From Carallia brachiata (taxonomy: Eukaryota > Streptophyta > Magnoliopsida > Malpighiales > Rhizophoraceae), in NCBI GenBank assembly GCA_021464245.1, contig JADCRB010000162.1:841476-905475 (forward strand): a stretch of 64,000 bases of DNA. Reading direction: 5' to 3'. Numbering within the stretch: position 1 is the stretch's first letter; every line of letters starts with the position of its first letter. The notes under the pieces were generated by a model. The model was not told the origin of the DNA, did no database searches, and saw nothing but the letters and a program-made list of their open reading frames with translations. Shown here piece after piece: positions 58,466-64,000 of the stretch. Position numbers and translations under genes: made by a program.

Positions 58466-59410
58466 TTGTGTTTGTTGAAATTGCAAGTCCCGAAAGACGG
58501 TATGGATGTGCAAGCAGCAAACTACAGGTCAAGGAATGAAAAATGCAGGAAGCAGGCCTTGTCACCCAATCCAATTCAGGCTCCTGCAACATCCCAATCA
58601 ACACTATGTCGGACAACACACCAAGTAAGTCAGTCAGAGATAGAAGAACAATACGAGAACCGAAACAGCGACAAACCTTTCAGGGGAATGAAGTTCCTGT
58701 TGCGGATGATAATAAGGTCTTGCGTATGCTGACTATGACCAATCTCAAAAAGCTTGGTGCAGATGTGGAGCTTGGTGTTAAATGGACAGGAAGCTCTAGA
58801 ACTAGTACGAATCGGTCTACGTGCCCAAAGAGAGCATGCATCACCTCTCGTGCTTCCTTATGATTATATATTAATGGATTGTGAGGTCAGTAACTTCTTA
58901 TTCTTCTCAATAGGCAATTGCTTTGTAGCCAGAACTTGCTGCTTGAACAGTTGAATTTCTAAGTGAGGAATGCGAACAAAATAGTTAACTGCTTATTCTA
59001 CTTACTAGGCAACTGATAAAACTAGAAATACAAATTACAATGTAAATTTAACTGTGAAGTGGGCTCTGAATCCAAATTAATAACATTGTTGTCTTAATTG
59101 ACTCGCATACACAAGCATGTGAGAATACCTGGTGCCAGGAGTAAAAAAAACATTATCGTTTTACTTGGACATTCATTTTTAGTTGTCTAATGTGCTTAAC
59201 AGATGCCTGTATTGGATGGTTATGAAGCAACAAAACAGATAAGGCAAGAGGAGATAGGCTAAGGCGTCTACATTCCAATTATCATTAACAGCACATATCT
59301 CAGGTGGTGAAGCTGAGAAGATGAGGGATGCAGGAATGGGTGTCCATCTGGGCAAACCCCTAGATAAGGAACAATTACTTAGGACCATTGAGAGGACACA
59401 GAACAAATAA
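58466..59410 (+). pseudogene. CKI1-like histidine kinase receiver domain remnant
   Basis: In hybrid histidine kinases the C-terminal receiver takes phosphate from the kinase domain onto an aspartate. Here exon 58543-58885 encodes FQGNEVPVADDNKVLRMLTM and, after a one-base shift near 58776, NGQEALELV...LPYDYILMDCE. Exon 59203-59410 continues MPVLDGYEATKQIRQEEIG and later EAEKMRDAGMGVHLGKPLDK. The acidic pair (DDN), the phospho-acceptor D in LMDC and the lysine in GKP are present. But exon 2 has a TAA at 59260 and a second frame shift after PII. No histidine kinase or sensor domain precedes it in the window. The long linker with QREH...LP is as in CKI1-type proteins. The call as a pseudogene is well supported, the subfamily less so. 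Confidence 0.75.
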
Positions 59411-60820
59411 AATGATCAATGCTATGGATGAATTTTAAAATGAAATTCTTGCAATCAAGGACTTGCATTCATGTTTTATGCAAATTTCTTTTTGTGTTAT
59501 GCATGCTTCTGACTTGCCTTCTCTCTTACCACTGCACTGGTAAAAATATTTAACCAAAACAAAAATAAGAATAACCCTAATTTAGATGCATGCTTAATTG
59601 CTTATTACAAAGTTCAGACTTAATTGCTTATTACAAAGTTCAGATGAGTAATTAAGTTCATGTTCTTTTTTGCTTTTTCGCGAGGATGCAAAAGAAGCAT
59701 GACAGGGATGCCAAGAAGCATGACAGGGATGCCAAGAATCGCTACACAATATGAGTTATAGTCTTATCTTCTATCATGCATCCTAGAGCAAGTGACAATA
59801 CTTTCATTTGTCATAACTGCCTGGAGACTTTTCTTTAGAATGGTAGAACTACTAGTCGCTGCTTTTTTTTTGAATTTAAGATTTACCTCCTGTCATGGAC
59901 ATTTTATTTTATTTTTAAGTGAAAAAGTAAGAAAGTAAGAATGGTATCCCGATAATTCTATAATAGAATATTGTGCTTCTAGTTAAGGAAGGTACACTCA
60001 ATCCAGATAGTTACAATATAAAAAGTAACAAGTCATAGCGCAACACGTTTTATGGCCAATTTATTTGGACAACAAATACCGTCTAAAGAGGAATTTTTTT
60101 ATCCAAGGGCGACAAAATTTTACGTCTTCCGCAGCCTTTGTGCTCCAACCATCGATCAATAGAAGGCAATCATAAGACTAACCTCGTGTGAATCCCGCTT
60201 TGCTCGTGTGTTGCTGTTAAGCTACTCTGGCAGTCAAAAACTTTTGAAGATGGCTCAGGACCAGGTTATGGTTTTATGTCATGGTTTTTTTGTGCCGATT
60301 ACTCGTCAGGACCAGGTTATGGTTTTATGTCATGGCTAAGGACAGTCGAAAATTATACAAAGATAGCTTGAAGCAGGGACGCGGCAGTTTCCACTCGACC
60401 GTTTATATGGCATCAGAAACCGTTACCTTTAGATACACACTAGTTGCAACGACAACAATTTCTCTCAATAGCAATAGCATCCATCCACATACCACTTGAA
60501 ATTCTTCACCTCGCCGGTGCTTCAAGCATACAGAATCAATTCTCAAGGTACATAGTTAATTCTCGCTCTATTCGGTTAAGAAGCATTAATAGATTCTTCT
60601 GTCATACTGGAAATACAATTGGAAGTTTAAAAGAGAGATGGGGCTAGCAACGGCCAGCTATACCTAACCTATAAATACTGGTTTTATGTCATGATTTACA
60701 CAAAGTGCTATTTTCGCTACAAAAATATTCATTTACAAATTCTTCCCCCCAACAGCTCCTACTAACAGCAAAGCAGAGACATGAAAAGAACAGAAAATGG
60801 AACGCTTGGCAGTCCATCCA
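59411..60820. other. Intergenic DNA with short tandem duplications
   Basis: No gene is supported. Direct duplications: cttaattgcttattacaaag twice (59591-59643), gcatgacagggatgccaaga twice (59697-59737), and gaccaggttatggttttatg twice (60259-60334). The segment next to 60820 should contain the 3' UTR of the bromodomain gene. Confidence 0.5.
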
Positions 60821-63800
60821 TCAATTCAGTATCTCACCTTCCTCTCCATCAGCAGCCATAATCGCCTCATATTCGTCTTCCAAATCATCTTTTATGTACA
60901 GACCTAACCGTGCCAATGGGCTTCCAAAGAGAGCCTCACTTTCCCCATTCGCTTCTGGCCCATTTCCATGAAAGTGGGGATTATAGGACAGGGAACACCC
61001 ACTAAGCATCTCAAGTTCTTTTAGGACCTCTACATTCTGTCCTAAATCAACGGTTCTTTCCATCTGGTTCAAGGCAAACAATGCCATTGTCAGGCAATAA
61101 AGAAAGTAATTAAATCTAACAAAAAAAATTCACTGATTATTAGTTTTGAACCCCTGTGCTTAGAATAAGACCTTTTGCAGTGCAACTCGGGCGGCTTCTC
61201 TTTCTTTCTCTCGTTGCTTTTTCAACTCCATCTCTTTCTTCATTCTCGAGGCAGCTTCAGTAGCTCTGATTTGGGCCTCAATCCTAGCCTTCTCTGCAAA
61301 GTGAAAACAAAAGACAACATAAGCACATGCAATGAAGCACCAGAAAGGACAGATACCAGGGGAAGGTTCCAACTAAATCACCAATTCTAAAATTCTCTTG
61401 TCAAAATTCAATTAAATTATTGCATGCCACACCAGATACTAGAGGAAAAGCTTCATCATGGAGAGAGAGAGGGAGGCCTGGTCACTGGCTAAGGACTGTA
61501 AATCACCACTCAGTTATAAGGCAGTAGGTCTCTCACTAAAGAGGCCATAGACAGACAGAGTTCAACACAAGGAATTCTCGCAAGTGGATTAAAAGTTGAT
61601 TAAATTACCTTCTTGCTGCCTCCTTTCTAATCTTTCCTTTTCCTTCTGCATCTTAGCAGGATCAGCCCGACCACCCTAATAACAAGGACATTAAATCATT
61701 GTATGTCTTGTAAGTAACAATTTTATACTCTTAGGTATTAAAGCTCGCTCTCCCCAACCCCAAATCATTTTTTTTTTTTAAAAAAAAGGAAACCAGTTTA
61801 CTCCCCACACACCCGTTTCACCATCTCACCCAGGGGCTAGAGAGGGCCTTACATGATCAAGCAGTGTCTTATGCTGTGCTTGTGCTTTCAAAATAGTGTC
61901 TGCAAATCGTTGCTTCAGGATTGCAGCACGAAGAGCCTTTGTAGGAGATAATGGTACATCAAAAATTGGAGGTTTCCATCCTATAACCCAAACAAGTATC
62001 AAAGTTGCTGAGCTAATGCACTGATGCAGTGGCAGGAGCAAACAGCAAATTCAGATACGATAAGTAACAAAACCAACCTTCTTCAGAGGTTCCATCAACT
62101 GCAGGAGCAGTAAGCTGAGAGCTAGGGCACGCAATTTCATCATCCAGAGCACTTACAGCCCCTTAAATTGATTTCAACAGCATCCTATTACTCAGATCAC
62201 AGGCACTAAGTGGCATGACATAACCATAAAAGAAAAATTATTCTCACCATCAGAATCTGGATCTGATTTGCTCATCTGTGATACTGATGTGCTTTTTGGC
62301 TGGCATCCCTATATTCGAAGATGAAGCATCAATTACAAAACTGCAACGCCTAATATTATCAGCAAAAACTGGATTGAACCAACATGATGGATGTCTTGTT
62401 ACCAGTCCTGAAGCATCAGACCCACATGCACGATGGTCTCTTCTTGGTAATCCCTCGACAGATAAATCTAAAACAAGGAAAAAGCAGAAGGATGGCGATC
62501 AGCCGAACATCTAATATAAAAAAATCAAAATAAAAAAAAAATCAAAATAAAGCACCAACTACCTGAGGATGTAAGGGTTGAGATTGAATCACTGCAGAGG
62601 CTACATTGACATGCATCCAGGCCACATTTGCCACATTTTGAATGAACTGGGCTAAATGATTTCTTTGCAATGACAGAGGCACCAGCATGTCTACCAGCAT
62701 CATCAGTTCCTACAAAAAACATTGAAAATTAGATCCATTTAAAATCCTAAAAGCAGAAAACTATACTCTGCCACTGCATACCTCTATGATTATATCGTTC
62801 CAATGACTTCTGTATACAGCTTTCAACAGGCTTAACAAGCTTTACCTTTGACAGGAGAAACAACAAGTTAATTGAAGAGGCCCAGACAGGAAACAAAAAG
62901 AAAGATGTGCAACCCACAGACTGTGCTATAGGAATAGACAGTGGTACAAAAATATACAGCAACAATAACAGCTTTAAATAATTTTCCACTACTTTTCTTG
63001 AACCACACTGAATACCTTTCAGCTTAAGAGAGAAAGTGTCGATCTAATAACTAATTTTAAACTAACAACTCACTTCTTCACATCTTGCATCAGAAGAATG
63101 CCACATGGTCTTCTCCTCCGAGGACTTGGATTTCTTGGGCAAAACAGCACTATGCAAAGGAGGTGTTTTAGGACAGTTTTGTCTTGGATCGGTTATTTCC
63201 TTTGTCTGCCCACCCGAAAATCTTCCACTCCCAAACTTTGTCCCTTCATGACTCCATTTTTCCTCAAAAGATTTCCACCTCATCTCGAATTGTTCCTTTA
63301 GTTCCACTGCCATTTGATGGACGCTGTTTTCTTGTGGGTTGTATAAAGTTGCATTTGAGAAAGTCAGTCTGACATCAGCTGCAAACTCTTCGGAGCAAAG
63401 ATATATGTTTTTGTCCAATTTGGATTTTATTGTTCCTAAATCCATGGGATTTTTTATAATTGAGAAGTAATCAGGGATATTCAGTTTTATGGGGTCAACC
63501 GGTTGATTGAAAACCCAACCAGCGGGGTGACGCATAAGTGCCTTTAGGAGGGCAGAGCATTGCTGTGTCACACTACGCTCCATTTTCTGCCTCTTTTCAT
63601 GTTGATCTTCCACTGCTGGCGGGCCACGCTTATTAATACGCATCACCATAGATTTCTCCTTGAAACTTTGTGATTTACCCATCTGAGAACCACAGTTGTC
63701 ACGCACTGAATTATGCTGACCCCATTCATTATCAAGCGATAACTGTTGCCCAAACTCACAAGACCTCGTCTCAGAAACAGCTTCTATTCTCTGCGAGGTG

Positions 63801-63850
63801 ATTTTAATCCTCAACCTCTTCTTCGCTATTACAGGCTCAGCAGCAATCAT
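60821..63850 (-). CDS. GTE-family bromodomain protein
   Basis: A nuclear acetyl-lysine reader of the plant GTE (BET-related) family, most like GTE12-type members. Exons on the minus strand are 63074-63850, 62782-62845, 62563-62709, 62248-62467, 62078-62161, 61853-61980, 61609-61675, 61172-61293 and 60821-61065. I chose the start MIAAEPVIAKKRLRIKI at 63850 over an in-frame Met five codons upstream because family members begin this way. The bromodomain spans about residues 95-195, with WVF (112-114) in place of WPF, the PDYF motif and acetyl-lysine-binding N171 (TLYN). A Cys-rich stretch (SKCGKCGLDACQCSLCSD) follows. Downstream are FDVPLSPTKALRAAILKQRFADTI, a basic coiled coil (KEKERLERRQQEE) and an acidic tail (LGLYIKDDLEDEYE). 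The exon 62248-62467 changes frame once near 62310. Total is about 617 residues. No clear ET domain is seen. Confidence 0.92.
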
Positions 63851-64000
63851 TGTGATCGACAGCAAAATACCTCAACCGAGATTTCCACCTTCTCAAAGAA
63901 CCATAGAATATGGACCACCTTATATCTTATGACACTGTGGAGAGCAGTGTCCTATCAGAGGCAACTCATGCATGACCAGCCGAAAAGCAAAGGTATGACC
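63851..64000 (-). other. 5' flank / leader of the bromodomain gene
   Basis: Upstream of the chosen start codon; it contains one more in-frame ATG at 63865. Nothing else can be called before the window ends. Confidence 0.4.

Noticed and set aside
62278..62514. 78-residue plus-strand open frame
   Set aside because: Antisense shadow of a bromodomain-gene exon.
1..64000. CRISPR arrays, operons, rRNA genes, or organellar DNA insertions
   Set aside because: None seen; gene structure is spliced nuclear plant DNA, and repeats lack regular spacer architecture.

Overview
The window is nuclear DNA from a flowering plant, most likely a woody eudicot. Genes carry many introns with GT-AG borders, the intergenic DNA is very AT-rich, and Ty1/copia elements, LINE fragments and inverted-repeat MITEs fill most of the space. 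The encoded families are plant-type: SRG1-like 2-oxoglutarate dioxygenases, a xyloglucan endotransglucosylase/hydrolase, a GTE bromodomain protein, an acyl-CoA thioesterase with a cyclic-nucleotide-binding domain, and a CKI1-like histidine kinase receiver remnant. I cannot name the species.

Layout: 1-5.7 kb, acyl-CoA thioesterase gene, minus strand, 3' end off the left edge. 5.7-11.3 kb, AT-rich intergenic DNA with TIR elements. 11.6-14.9 kb, a candidate plus-strand gene of unknown function. 15-18.3 kb, MITEs and a G-run. 18.4-22.5 kb, dioxygenase A, minus. 24.0-30.65 kb, a Mutator-type MITE split by a young full-length Copia element (24550-30587). 31.3-34.8 kb, a LINE tail and two long-TIR elements. 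36.1-38.2 kb, XTH gene, minus. 40.8-43.9 kb, a tandem duplication carrying an extra broken dioxygenase exon and a LINE RNase H insertion. 43.7-46.3 kb, dioxygenase B, minus. 47.8-48.3 kb, a hAT-type MITE with a perfect 8-bp TSD. 49.4-56.7 kb, a gag-only Sirevirus-like element with 2.1-kb LTRs. 57.9-59.4 kb, a triplicated hairpin unit and the CKI1-like pseudogene. 60.8-63.9 kb, GTE bromodomain gene, minus.

The genes do not form one pathway. The two dioxygenases share a four-exon plan with identical middle exon lengths (248 and 325 bp) and are dispersed paralogues.

The most unusual signal is in the Copia element at 24.5-30.6 kb. Where a tRNA primer site should be, it has 14 bases perfectly complementary to its own U5, in the geometry needed for self-primed reverse transcription. 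Its U3 also holds three diverged repeats of about 140 bp, each resembling a tRNA read on the opposite strand. Many genes and both retroelements show single-base frameshifts, often in short homopolymers. Before calling pseudogenes, a reader should consider assembly error.
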